Origin: Eutreptiella sp. 'Long Island Sound 2002'
Lineage: Eukaryota > Euglenozoa > Euglenophyceae > Eutreptiales > Eutreptiaceae
Direction of reading: 5' to 3'
NCBI GenBank assembly: GCA_964036045.1
Contig: OZ038382.1
Span: 109,638,578-109,702,577 of the forward strand
DNA: 64,000 nucleotides
Under the pieces are notes generated by a model. That model was not told where the DNA came from. It was given only the letters and a program-made list of their open reading frames with translations, and did not search any database. This document shows, piece by piece, positions 1-9,902 of the stretch. Numbering within the stretch: position 1 is the stretch's first letter; each line of letters starts with the position of its first letter. The position numbers were made by a program, and so were the translations under genes.

Positions 1-850
1 GGGTCCTGGTTGCGGCTCCCCGCCACTCCTGGCTGGGGTCTGTTGGTTGCGTTGGGGTGTTTCGTGGGTCGGGGTGTCTCGTGTTGTGTGTGTTTGTGGC
101 GTGTGTGGCTGCGCGCGGTGGCGGTGCTGTGTTGTGTGTTGTGTGTTTGTGGTGTCCCTGTTGTTGGTGGTTTGGTGTGGTGGTGCGGCGTGGGTGTGTC
201 TTCGGCGTGCGCTGGTGTGCGTGGTTGTGTGTGCGTGGTGTGCCGGTGGTCTGTGGTTTGTTGTCCCCGCCTCTTTTGGTTTGGGGTTCGCGGTTGTGTT
301 TGTGTGGGTGTGGTTGGCGTGCTGTGTGGGTCCCCTGCCACTCCTTGCTGAGGGACCTGGGTGCAGTGCCTCGCCGCTCCTGGCTGGGGTCTGCCGTTGT
401 GCGGTGGTGGTTGGTCCCTTGCCACTCCTGGCTGAGGGGTTTGGTTGCGGGGCCCTGCCACTCCTGGCGGGGGTTTGCCGCCGGGTGTGGAGGGCGGTCC
501 CTCGCCACTCCTGGCCGAGGGCCGCGGGCGTGGTTCCCCGCCACTCCTGGCCGGGGTCCGCCGGTTGTGGTGCTGGGGGCCTGCTCGCCACTCCTGGTTG
601 TGGGCCCCGGGTGTGCCTTTCTCCTTGGCCCTGGTGAGTGTGTGTGTGCTGTGTGCCACCCCGTGTTGGTGTGGGTGGTGTGCGGGGGTCGTGCGCGGTG
701 TGGTTGCCGTATGTGTGTGTGTGTGTGTGTTTGCGTGCGGTGTGTGGTTTGTGGGGTGTGTCATACCTTGGTTGGTTCGCATCGTCGGTCGGCATGGTCG
801 AGGCCAAAAGGCAGAGGAAAAGCAAAGGGAGAGGTCCTGTAAATGTGTAG
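1..850. repeat. GT-rich low-complexity DNA with a degenerate short repeat
   Basis: The plus strand is strongly G/T rich. The motif CCACTCCTGGCTGGGG or a close variant occurs about eight times, near 21-42, 336-354, 371-390, 421-438, 457-475, 502-520, 539-559 and 586-603. Several frames stay open only because stop codons are rare in this composition, and none gives a protein-like sequence. A similar GT-rich stretch with one related motif lies at about 36010-37020. I see no gene. Confidence 0.6.
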
Positions 851-962
851 CAGAAATGCATGATATGCGAAATGCGAAATACATACCTCTCCATTTGTCC
901 CACCGTGCATTTTTCCCCTTGCCTTACATTGTGCATCTCCTCGTTGTCATGCCTTGCGCATC

Positions 963-1545
963 CCCTATAGAGAGAGCGTGTGCATGTTGTGTGACTGGGG
1001 CGCGGGGTGGGGTTTCATACCATGTTTCTCCGTGACTTTGTCTCCGTCTTCTTTTACGTTGCGGGCGTTTGGTGTCTCGTGGTTTCTTGGGCATGGTTCG
1101 TGTTCGTACGCTTGTTTATGCACGCGTGGTCCCTTTGGCGCCCTCATTCTCAATTTTCACATACTTGGTTTCCACATCTATGCTTACGCTGTTATGCTTA
1201 CGCTCTTAACATACTTGTTCGCCATACCATTGTTTCCCCGTGGTCCGTGGCCATCCCCTAGAGCGAGAACGTGTGCATGTTGTGTAGGTGGGGCGGGGTA
1301 TGGGGTTTCATACCATCCATGTTTCTCCTTGACCTTGTCTCCGTCTTCTTGTACCTTGCGGGCGTTTGGCGTCTCGTGGTTTCTTGGGCGTGGTTCGTGT
1401 TTTTATGCTAGTGTATGCATGCGTGGTCCCTTCAGCGCCCTCCTCCGCACTTTTAATATACTTAGTTTCCACCTCTATGCTTACGTGGTGCCGGGTGTAT
1501 GGGCTCTTAACATACTTGTTCGCCATACCATCCCCCTTGCTTTTT
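963..1545. repeat. two tandem copies of a ~291-bp repeat
   Basis: Copy one (963-1253) and copy two (1254-1545) align along their length. Both open with CCCTA/CCCCTAGAG and GCATGTTGTGT, both contain CTTGCGGGCGTTTGG or a close variant, and both end in CTCTTAACATACTTGTTCGCC. A third, poorly preserved partial copy covers about 1560-1735 (GGCGCCCTCC...ACATACTTGG). Part of the unit recurs near 25380-25450. No coding capacity is evident. Confidence 0.7.
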
Positions 1546-1799
1546 TTTTTCCGTTTTCATGTACCTCGCCGTGCTTCGAGTCTATGGAGGAATGGGGATG
1601 TGGGTGTGGTTGGTGTTGGTACGCATGCTTTACTACGTGTGTGGTTTTGTTGTTCGTTTTTGCGTGTGGCGTTGTCTCTTTGGCGCCCTCCTTCACAACA
1701 TACTTGGTTTCTTCACCTATGGACTAAAGAAGGTCCCTACCAAGACCGGCCCCTGCTGTGCCCCTTCCGCCTGTCACTCCTGCTGACTTGCTCCTGATC

Positions 1800-3567
1800 A
1801 GCGATTGCATTCCTCAAAGTTCAGGGTCCAAAATCCAAAAATATAGAAAATAAAATCCTCCTTCAACCCTGAACAGCAACCAGATCCCACAAATACAGCA
1901 ACACCCCAATCCACACTGCGGGCTTCCGTTCAGCACACCGGTTGTCTCACAGTGGCGGGCATGTACAAGAATTGCACCAAAGAGGAAAGCCCTGAAATTG
2001 GCATATGAACACAAATAAAGCAAAGTTGGGGAAAGAGGTAAAGATACACATACTCAGCCATACACCCCTCATTCCCTGGACTCAAGACCTTCCCCTGACT
2101 CACCAATATGATGCCCTGAACCCAGTCCAATAAGATGGCTCAATGCCATGTGTCAAAAGTCACTACACAAACCCAAAAAATGTGTTCACTCCCAAGCCTC
2201 TATATCCTAGCCCAATAGGGGAGGTGGCCTGTCATGGCCTAGAGTGGCACTCAGGCCCATGCCCTACCCTGAGATAACCTTTGTTGGACTTGGAGTCCAT
2301 CGGGCTCGGAGAATTGCCCCATGAATATGACCTCACAACATGGCCAAATCCGGCAAGTCACACCATTATGCCCAAAAATCAATTATATACTCAAGAATGC
2401 ATACGGCAAATATTCAAATGCTGAATGCATGTGTCAAACCGCAAAGTAGTATACAAGAATGATATAGACCAAAGGTCCATGCCCAAGAATATCCCATCAT
2501 TGGCTCCCAAACCCCTCCGGTTATGTACATGACATACTTCACAAGTCAACTCATGAATTTGAGACCTAATTTTGTGAGGCCTCGTGTGCCAAGCCAAAGT
2601 GACCATGTGATCCGGAATATGGTGAGGCACAACACCCAAGCATATGCCAACATATCAGCAACATACCATAGTTCACAGATCTCTGGGCAGTTTACTGTTA
2701 GCTGACCAGTTGAGCACATAAAAAACAAAAATGAGCATAAAATGAGGTCAAAAACATGCAAATAATGCCAAATTCAAGATAGTTACAATAGTATATAACT
2801 TCGCTCACCCATGGTATCAACATATGATTCAAAACACAATTGCTTGGGATTATTTGCAAACAATCCCCCCACTTGGATCCCCACATGGACGCCTGAGGAC
2901 ACCTTCGAACCTCCTCCCAACACGCACCATGAAAATGGGAAAATTGATAATGGCGCTTGTGGGTCGCTCTGTAAACCCTCCCACATTCACTATATGAGCG
3001 GTAGACTTAGTCTAGGGCTATGGAGTTCACCATTGTGACATGGGCAAGGCCCTTGCCACGTATGACTCCATATATCTTCCTACAAACGGGGATATATAAC
3101 ATGGGCGTGAGCATATCGAAGCGCATACCATGCATATAACACATACCCTCAAAAAGTGGCTCCCACCATGATATGCCATGCCCCTCCGTGGACATAACTT
3201 CACGTCAAAAATACGTGGGAACCCAAAGAAAATTTGCTATGCAACCCCAACACTCATGCGGTACACTCGAAAATCGCAATAAAATATATGATTGCATGGC
3301 CCAAGAGTTGTAAACCACTTTCTACCCTCTTGGCCATTATCCCTTGCTACACCGGGCATGTCTACACACCAAAGGCGTTTGATGCTTCACAAATTAAGTT
3401 GAGACCAAGGCAGTTCTAACCCGATTCTCGAAATTGGTATTCCTCGCCGTGAACCGGAGATATGATTCTTCAAAGTGGTCTCACGAATCACTTTTGTTTC
3501 GACTATATCTCCAAGAAAAATGAGGGATACAACAAAAGGAAGTGTGATTCGTGATCGGGGGAAAATG
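1800..3567. other. AT-richer non-coding stretch, no gene seen
   Basis: All open frames are short (under about 85 codons), overlap on both strands and show no recognisable protein. The base composition is clearly more AT rich than the flanking GT-rich and GC-rich blocks. It may be old transposon remnant, but I cannot identify a family. Confidence 0.5.
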
Positions 3568-4079
3568 TATGACCACTCGAGATTCATCATATCAAGTGCG
3601 GGGATGTCGAAGTGGGAAATCCGATTCTGAAAGTCTGAAAAAATCGGATTAATTTGCGACTGTGTAATATGAAAATTGCGGAAGCAACGAACCTCTTACT
3701 GATGAAATCTGACCCTTCATCGGGGTTTCCGCCAAAATATCTGTAAATAACAGTTAACCAATCGGTTAACGCAAAATCGCGAGCCAACTGACAGTCGCCG
3801 ATACATTGACAATCAGAACGAAAGACTGAAAAATTACGGAAACTTTATGATAAAAAAACCCTGTTGATTCCTGATATTCTGATATATACATCTCACCTGG
3901 CGGCGCCTCGGTACTGAATATGGCCGCTCATAGCCGAAATGGCCAAACCTATCACACTATCACATCAGGTTAGGTCAGGTGGACGGGAGAGTATGATATC
4001 AGCCAATGGCGGCTTGCCGGCACATAGATACACACCCCAAGTGACCCAAAGATGGCCACGGGGGTCGGAACCGGCTTCA
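3568..4079. repeat. 512-bp dispersed repeat, copy 1 (LTR-like ends)
   Basis: This stretch is nearly identical to 24839-25352 in the same orientation, from GTATGACCACTCGAG to GGTCGGAACCGGCTTCA, with scattered substitutions. From position 3571 it begins with TG and it ends with CA, as LTRs do. It lies about 400 bp beyond the 3' end of the minus-strand gypsy pol, where a 3' LTR would be expected. I found no target-site duplication and the flanks differ, so the LTR reading is a weak inference. Confidence 0.75.
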
Positions 4080-4475
4080 CCCCCCTTCTCAGAGCGTTGT
4101 TACCGCTCGGAAGTCATTGAAGAGAAGACGGGAGGACCTCAATGGGCTCCAACCCCCCCCCCATGTCCCAACGACACATGGAGGCCCAACATACGTCGTA
4201 GGCGTCCCCCACGCCCCAAGGGAGGGATGAGGACACTCATAATCGGTGCCCTACGCCATATCCGGTCTCCTCTTGATCTACAACATGGACCAAGGGGATC
4301 AAAGATAGAGAAAAGTCGTCGGTCGACCTAAATAGGTATACCACAGTGAAATATATATGTGGAGTTCGAGTGAAGGGGGTATATGGCCAATCAAAGCCGA
4401 AAAATCCCCGGATGAACGCCCTCACCCGACTCCCAAGCACAGGAACAAACAAAAATGCCAAGAGGGATCCATTAC
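4080..4475. other. gap between gypsy pol and the 512-bp repeat
   Basis: No protein-like frame is seen. If the 512-bp repeat is a 3' LTR, this would be the 3' untranslated part of the gypsy element, including its polypurine tract. I could not pick out a convincing tract. Confidence 0.4.
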
Positions 4476-5123
4476 GGTGCTACTGCAGCCACCAAATGGA
4501 CCAACACGTCCTTGACATCCAAAGAAATGTTCTTTTTCTTCAGATAGTCCATCCAGACTGTGGTGTACCTTGGCACGAAACTGCTCGGAGGCTCCCCTGA
4601 AATCCCTGGATGCGGCGAATCCCTTTCAACGGACTTTAAAAAGCCTACCCCCAGGCGTCCCCGGGTCTGGCTTGTCCGCCAGGATCCTCTCGGCGGTGAA
4701 GTTGTCGTTCTCACCCTCGTCGTCCGAGTCCACATCGCCGGCCGTGAACTCAAAGGTGACGGGACGTCCGCTGGGGTCTGGTGCTCGGGGACGAAGCTGG
4801 GTGTGGTCGCGGTCCAGGATCTTGTTATCCCCCACACGAACCGCATACACATCCTGCCCGACCTTCCGCACGAGTACCCCCGGCACATACCAGGACGCCT
4901 GCTGATGCCTGGACAGGACATCTTTGTGGTGCCGCTCCACCCACACAGTGTCTTGGAGAGCATACTTCTGGACTTTTCCCTGCTTGAAGTACTTGGCCCT
5001 CTTCTCATGCTCGTCCTGAAGTGCCTTGCACACCTTGGCCGCTGTGTCGTCTGCCTCAGCCATCATAGCGTTCGCATCCTGGGCCACTTTGCCATGGTTC
5101 AACCACGGGAGAGTGTGTGACAC
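4476..5123 (-). pseudogene. pol: gypsy integrase C-terminus and chromodomain, broken
   Basis: This continues the integrase frame with a coiled stretch, then VERHHKDVLSRHQQASW and VRVGDNKILDRDHTQLRP, which fit the integrase C-terminal fold. An acidic linker follows, and then a chromodomain start (TAERILADKP ... GRLFKVR). At the next codon a TGA (4626-4628) stands where chromodomains have tryptophan (R-W-K-G-F). A few codons later the coherent sequence moves to another frame (EPPSSFVPRYTTVWMDYL), so there is also a frameshift near 4605-4615. I describe the breaks only; the protein is truncated. Confidence 0.8.
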
Positions 5124-6728
5124 TCAATCCCGTAGGAACAGGATGCAATGGGGCGACAGTCCAGTGGGTCCCGGAAGGTCATGGTACGCCTGGATTACTC
5201 TCCACAGCGAATTGTACCAATTCCAGCCCGGTTCGTCGATGTGCAGCTGGCAGAACCTTTCGAACATCTGCCGCCCGGCCACCTCAGCCCGGCCATTTGA
5301 CCGGCTGTGGTACACCACGGTCTTGGCGTGCCGGATCCCCAGGTGCTTGCACATCGTTTTGAACCACGTACCCACAAATTGACTGCCCCGATCGCTGCAG
5401 ACGACAGCTGGGACATCAAAAATCGTCAGCCAATGCCTGATCATGGCATTAGCGACGGTCTTGGCCTGCAGCCCCACTCCATGCTTGTCCTTCTTGTCCT
5501 TCTTCTTGGACTTCTTGCCCGGGACCGCCACGATACACCCGCTGTGCCTGTCCACCGCCAGGATGACACAGTCGTAGGTCTCCCCGTCCACGGTGACCTC
5601 AGGCATGGCAAACACATCCATGGCCACGGACCGCATAGGGGCTTCCGGTATAGCCGTGTACACCGGGTTGCCAGCCGTGGAGTGGTTGGGGCTCTTCGTG
5701 GCCCGACACACGGCGCAGTCGCTGCAGTACTTGTCCAGGAGGGCGTAGTACCCCGGTGAGAACTTGAAGCGCCACTCCAGGTCCTGCTGCATCTTGTCCC
5801 GACCAGGATGCATGAGCTGGGCGTTATGCCAGTTGTCAATGAGCTCCTCCATTCGGTTCTCAGGGGCCAATAGCTTGTCCTTGAGGAATAGCTTATCCCC
5901 ATCCTCGGTCAAGCCCTCGGGCCAGTCGTCGTCCGTCGGGGCACTCACGGCATTCCAGTACTTGCTCCAGTGATCGGATGCTGCATAGTCATCCGACCAG
6001 TCCTCTGTGAGCAACGACCTGACTAGCTCTACAGGGGCCACCATCCATTGCTCGAGGGTTTGCTCTCGAATAGCTTGGACTCGGGCGCCCCGGAACTTAG
6101 CCAGGTCCGTACGGTTTGCCATCACCACAAAGCACTTGACCCCCTCTTGTTCCATGGCCTTCTCCATCTTGATGATGCGCTTGGCCTCCTCGGTCTCCTC
6201 GGCGTCCCCATGGCTGGATATGTCCATCCAAGCCTTGCCCGCGAGGTAGGCCCATCGACTGAGGCAATCCGCCACAGTGTTGTCCTTCCCCGGGACGTAC
6301 ACGACGCTGAGGTCGAACTTGGCGAACGTCTCATGCCATCGGGCCCTCCTTGCCGCCGGTCCCGAGGGGGTGTCAACGTGCTCCTTGTGCCAGCTCTGCA
6401 AGGACTGATGGTCCGTGCAAACCACCACCGGTTGCAATCCGATGTGGCCAGACCACTTCCTGAGCGCACAAACAATGGCGTACGTCTCCTTCTCCCTCGC
6501 GGTTGAGGTTCGACGTTGGCCCTCGGCCAGGATCCGACTCCGGAACGCCACGGGTTTCTGTGACCCGTAGTCCCGGACCTGCTCGAGGACTGCACCTACA
6601 GCATAGTCCGAGGCGTCCGTTCGTAGCACGAATCCCTTGTCCGGATCCACCAGGAATAGCCCCAGCTGCCCCAGGAGTCGCTCCTTCAGGCGGCTGAACG
6701 CATCTTCGGCCTCAGGGGTCCAGGCAAG
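5124..6728 (-). pseudogene. pol: gypsy pol, RNase H and integrase part
   Basis: Same frame as the RT segment. The Ty3-type RNase H shows FVLRTDASDYAVGA, REKETYAIVCAL and VVVCTDHQSL, which carry its D, E and D residues. The integrase then has an HHCC zinc region (WHNAQLMHPG ... YCSDCAVC) and a catalytic core with D in SVAMDVFAMP, D in CSDRGSQFVG and E in NGRAEVAGRQ, so the DDE triad is complete. A lysine-rich insert (KKSKKKDKKDK) lies inside the core. The segment ends at a TGA (5124-5126) after LFLRD, and the same frame continues beyond it, so this is a nonsense mutation rather than the natural end. Confidence 0.92.
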
Positions 6729-9190
6729 TTAGTTCTTGCTCCCCTTCTGGCCATCGAACTTGCCCACCTGCAGCATCTTGTGCAGCGGCCCGGACAGTTC
6801 TGCATACATACGGACATAGCCCGAATAGTAGTTGCAGAACCCCATGAAGGATCGGAGTTCGCTGATGGTCTGGGGCTTCTCCCAGTGGTGCAGGGACGCC
6901 AGCTTCCCAGGCATGTAACGGCGTTGCCCGTGACCAACCACGTGACCCGCGAACTCCACTTCCTTCACGAAGAGTGAGGCTTTGGTGGGCTTGCACACCA
7001 TGTTGTGCTTGTCCAGCTCGCTGAGCACTCGGCGCAGATCCTTCTCATGCGCTTCGATGAGCTCGTCCTCAGTCATGTTCTCCGTGCCGGACCCGATGAT
7101 GATGACATCCACAAAGGGATCGGCACAGTCCCGAACAGGACCGAGTAGGTCCTCCATCATGCGCTGGAAAGCGGCGTTGCCATTCTTGGCGCCCATAGGC
7201 ACCACTTTCCACTGCATGGGCCCCAGCGGCGTCGACATTGCCGTGCAGGGCCTGGAGTCCGTGTGTAGCGGCATCTGGTGATAGCCGTGTTTCAGGTCTA
7301 ACACCGTAAAGATCCGCTTTTTCTGTTGCTTTTGGAGGATGGTGTCGATCAGGGGAAGCGAGTACGAGTCGTGCTTGGTTTGTTCGTTCAAACCGCTGTA
7401 ATCCACCACCAACGTCCACTCACCCTTCTCTTTCTTGGGCACGATAAAGGCTGAGCTGGCCCACTCACTGTTGGAGGCTTCGATCCATCCCCGCTCAATG
7501 AACTCGGCCAACAACTTCTTCATGGCTTCGGCCCGATCGCCCTGAAGTTGGTACTCCCGATGACGATAGATCTTGGGGTTCGGCTTCAGCTGGATCCCTG
7601 CTGTGCCAAACCTCTTACGATCTGGAGGGTTCTTCTTGGCGACGCCACTGAATAGCCGCGGATAGGCATTGATCAGCCTCTCCTTCAGCTCAGCGACCTT
7701 CCGGTTCTCCTGGGCCTCTTCGGCCGCTTGCTTCGGTATCGATACAACCGACCGCACTGCGGTATAGGCCTCTTCTGGGTCTGAATCCGACTTCTCCTCG
7801 TCCGATATGCGGTCTTCATCGTCGTGGCGTGCACTTCCCACCGATAATCTTCGGAAATTTGCGGCGTCGGGCTGGTTCTTGTCGTTTTCGGCCCCCATTT
7901 TTGGAAAATCCCACGTCGGCGGGTCCGACCCGACCGGACCATCGTATTGATCCGCGATGTGATCCATGACCCTCGCCAGAAACTCATCCTTCTCGTACTT
8001 GCCGGTGACCAACATCTTGTCATCCCACCAATGCGGAGATGTGACCATGGCCCGCCTCTTCTTGGCTGCCACACGGTCGTGCATCCCCATCCGCATGTAG
8101 TTGACGACATCGTCGATCTCGGTGTGGGACAGGACGTCAATGCCATCCATAGGCTGATCCGTCCCCTCTTTGGGCTCAAACATGACCTTCATGGGCACCG
8201 CCTCCACCCTACGGATGAATGCTTCATCACCCGTGGGCTGGGCTTGCGCCCCATCCACCAGAAAAGCCCTGGTACCCCACCGTTGACCCGGGAAGGGCAT
8301 TGATACACCCTTGGCGTCGATGAACAAGTCCTCCTCTGGCCCGAATGACATCTCGTTCAGGGTGACGGAGTCCAGCATCGACTTGAGACCCTCCAGCGGA
8401 CATGGGGTGGATTCTATGCCGGTTATGACCAGGATCCCCTTCGCCCTATCCGCGACGATCTTCCCCACCGTACGTCTGGTATTGTCCAGGGAGCCATGCC
8501 AATACATGGGCCCCCACTCCTTCAAACCCCAATGCCTGTGCCAGGCTGAGTCTCCTCGATGCCAATGCCTCCTACACTTCCGCAAAACTGGGGCATCCCG
8601 GGAAGCGAAGACGTCCGTCCCGGGCGCTTCGGCTCCCAGCGTCTGGATCATCCTGGCATACACCTGCGGCGCCATTCCATACTCCGTGAGCTGAACTCCG
8701 CGGTCTCCTCTGGACTTGGCACCCACATCTTGCACCGCTTGGACGATCCGATCCTCTTCCTCAGCATTCCATTGGGATGATCCGCATGCATAGTCCGTGG
8801 ACAGCAATGTGAGGCATTCATTGTCCTCCCGGACCAGCGTTGCACGATGGGGAAGGGCTCCAATGGCGTTTGCCACCATGAAGTCATACCCCATGATCAT
8901 ATCCCAATCTGTAATGTCAGCCACATAGAAGTTCCCGGATAGAGTGCTTCTCTTCGCCAGATCAGGGCGGTTCAAGCGCTCATGTTCCCAGAATTCCATA
9001 CTGATAGTGGCCTCATGGGTGCCACCACCCATGATCTCTCCATTGGCCACCTTCAGGCGTACCGGTCTCCGGCTGGGCTGCAGGGATTCCTCCTTGAACA
9101 ACCCTCTCCGGACCAGGCTCACCTGGGCACCTGTATCCACCAAAACATCCACCACCAACTCCCCACCAGTGGTCCCCAGAGCAAACGGCG
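6729..9190 (-). pseudogene. pol: gypsy pol, protease and reverse transcriptase part
   Basis: The frame is open from the junction near 9190; the first codons (TTGGELVVDVL) precede the protease active site DTGAQ at about 9129-9143. A long linker follows. The reverse transcriptase spans roughly residues 540-720 counted from 9158, with SSAFIVPKK, VVDYSGLN, LDLKHGYHQMPL and PFVDVIIIGSG. In active Ty3/gypsy enzymes the last motif is Y/F-x-D-D. Here it reads FVDV (7104-7115), so the second catalytic aspartate is replaced by valine and polymerase activity should be lost. The segment ends at a TAA (6729-6731) that interrupts the sequence leading into RNase H; beyond it the same frame continues with LAWTPEAEDAF. 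Several key RT residues, including the first Asp in LDLKHG, remain. Confidence 0.9.
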
Positions 9191-9784
9191 AAGTGGGACA
9201 TCGTCCTCCAACTCACCCCCGAGGGCTTCTACACCCTCACGCACAGCGGATTACCCGACGACGCACCCAATGCACAGGCGCTGCCGCTGGCCCAGCCCCA
9301 GGAGGACGACGCAGACGCACCCCCACCAGAGGAATGTAATTGGGACCCCCCCACGGCCACCACCGAACGCATGCCACACCGGCTCACCAAACGTCACCTC
9401 CCCCACGACTACCATGCCACCAACGACTCGCGGGGACGCCGCACACTGCCCCTGCAGTGGGCATCACCCGAAGGCACCTTCACGTGGGGGGAAATCCTCC
9501 CCGGCGCCGTGGCGCTCACGTACCTGTGGCTCCGGGACGCGGAGACGCACGCGCAGCCCCCCGGCACACACCTCTTCCTCACCCTGGAGGGAGAGGCCGC
9601 CGTCGAAAACGTCCACACAGCGGAAGGAGAGGACTACGTGACGGCGAACGCGGACACCGCAGTATGGCTACACGCTCACGAGCACACCACACCCCCCACC
9701 GTAGTACCGGGGTCACACCCCTGGCACGTGGTCATCGTGCGACTACCCACAGGAGCAGACACAGGAAGCGCCCAACAGGGATGA
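9191..9784 (+). CDS. element 1 ORF1a, unrecognised, 5' end missing
   Basis: The frame is open from the junction with the gypsy element to TGA at 9782-9784, about 198 codons. The start is missing; it reads in with WDIVLQLTPEGFYTLTHSG and I see no upstream ATG before the boundary. The second half (GTHLFLTLEGEAAVENVH ... EGEDYVTANADTAVWLHAH ... HPWHVVIVRL) alternates hydrophobic strands and glycines in a way that faintly recalls a cupin barrel, but this is only a resemblance. The TGA overlaps an ATG (ATGA at 9781-9784). Codon use is very GC rich, like the ORFs that follow. It could be the first part of a split ORF1. Confidence 0.55.
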   Translation, partial: KWDIVLQLTPEGFYTLTHSGLPDDAPNAQALPLAQPQEDDADAPPPEECNWDPPTATTERMPHRLTKRHLPHDYHATNDSRGRRTLPLQWASPEGTFTWGEILPGAVALTYLWLRDAETHAQPPGTHLFLTLEGEAAVENVHTAEGEDYVTANADTAVWLHAHEHTTPPTVVPGSHPWHVVIVRLPTGADTGSAQQG

Positions 9785-9902
9785 GCGGACAGGTGGGCAC
9801 ACGTGTGCGCCTCTCTGCACGAAGGGCTGCACAGACCCTCCCTCACCAGTCACACCCTCGAACCGGCCCCCACCACGGCCGAATCCCACACCGGGGCGCC
9901 CC

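Larger units (their letters stand above)
4476..9190 (-). mobile_element. decayed Ty3/gypsy chromodomain retrotransposon (pol)
   Basis: Read on the minus strand, the order is aspartic protease, reverse transcriptase, RNase H, integrase and chromodomain. This order and the C-terminal chromodomain define a chromovirus-type Ty3/gypsy element. The reading frame is continuous from 9190 to 4626 apart from in-frame stops at 6729-6731 (TAA), 5124-5126 (TGA) and 4626-4628 (TGA), and a frameshift follows within the chromodomain. No gag is visible: sequence upstream of the protease is cut off at about 9175-9200, where the LINE-type element begins on the other strand. The element is non-functional as it stands. 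Confidence 0.93.

Noticed and set aside
1-850. Overlapping open frames of 100-260 codons in the GT-rich start of the window
   Set aside because: The products are Val/Cys/Gly/Trp-rich low complexity in every frame, as expected from GT-rich DNA; no domain or start context supports a gene.
2811-3200. A possible LTR or retrotransposon remnant around the CCCCCCACTTGGATCC stretch
   Set aside because: I could not find a repeat partner, a TG...CA boundary or any pol-like sequence nearby, so there is no support beyond a vague resemblance.
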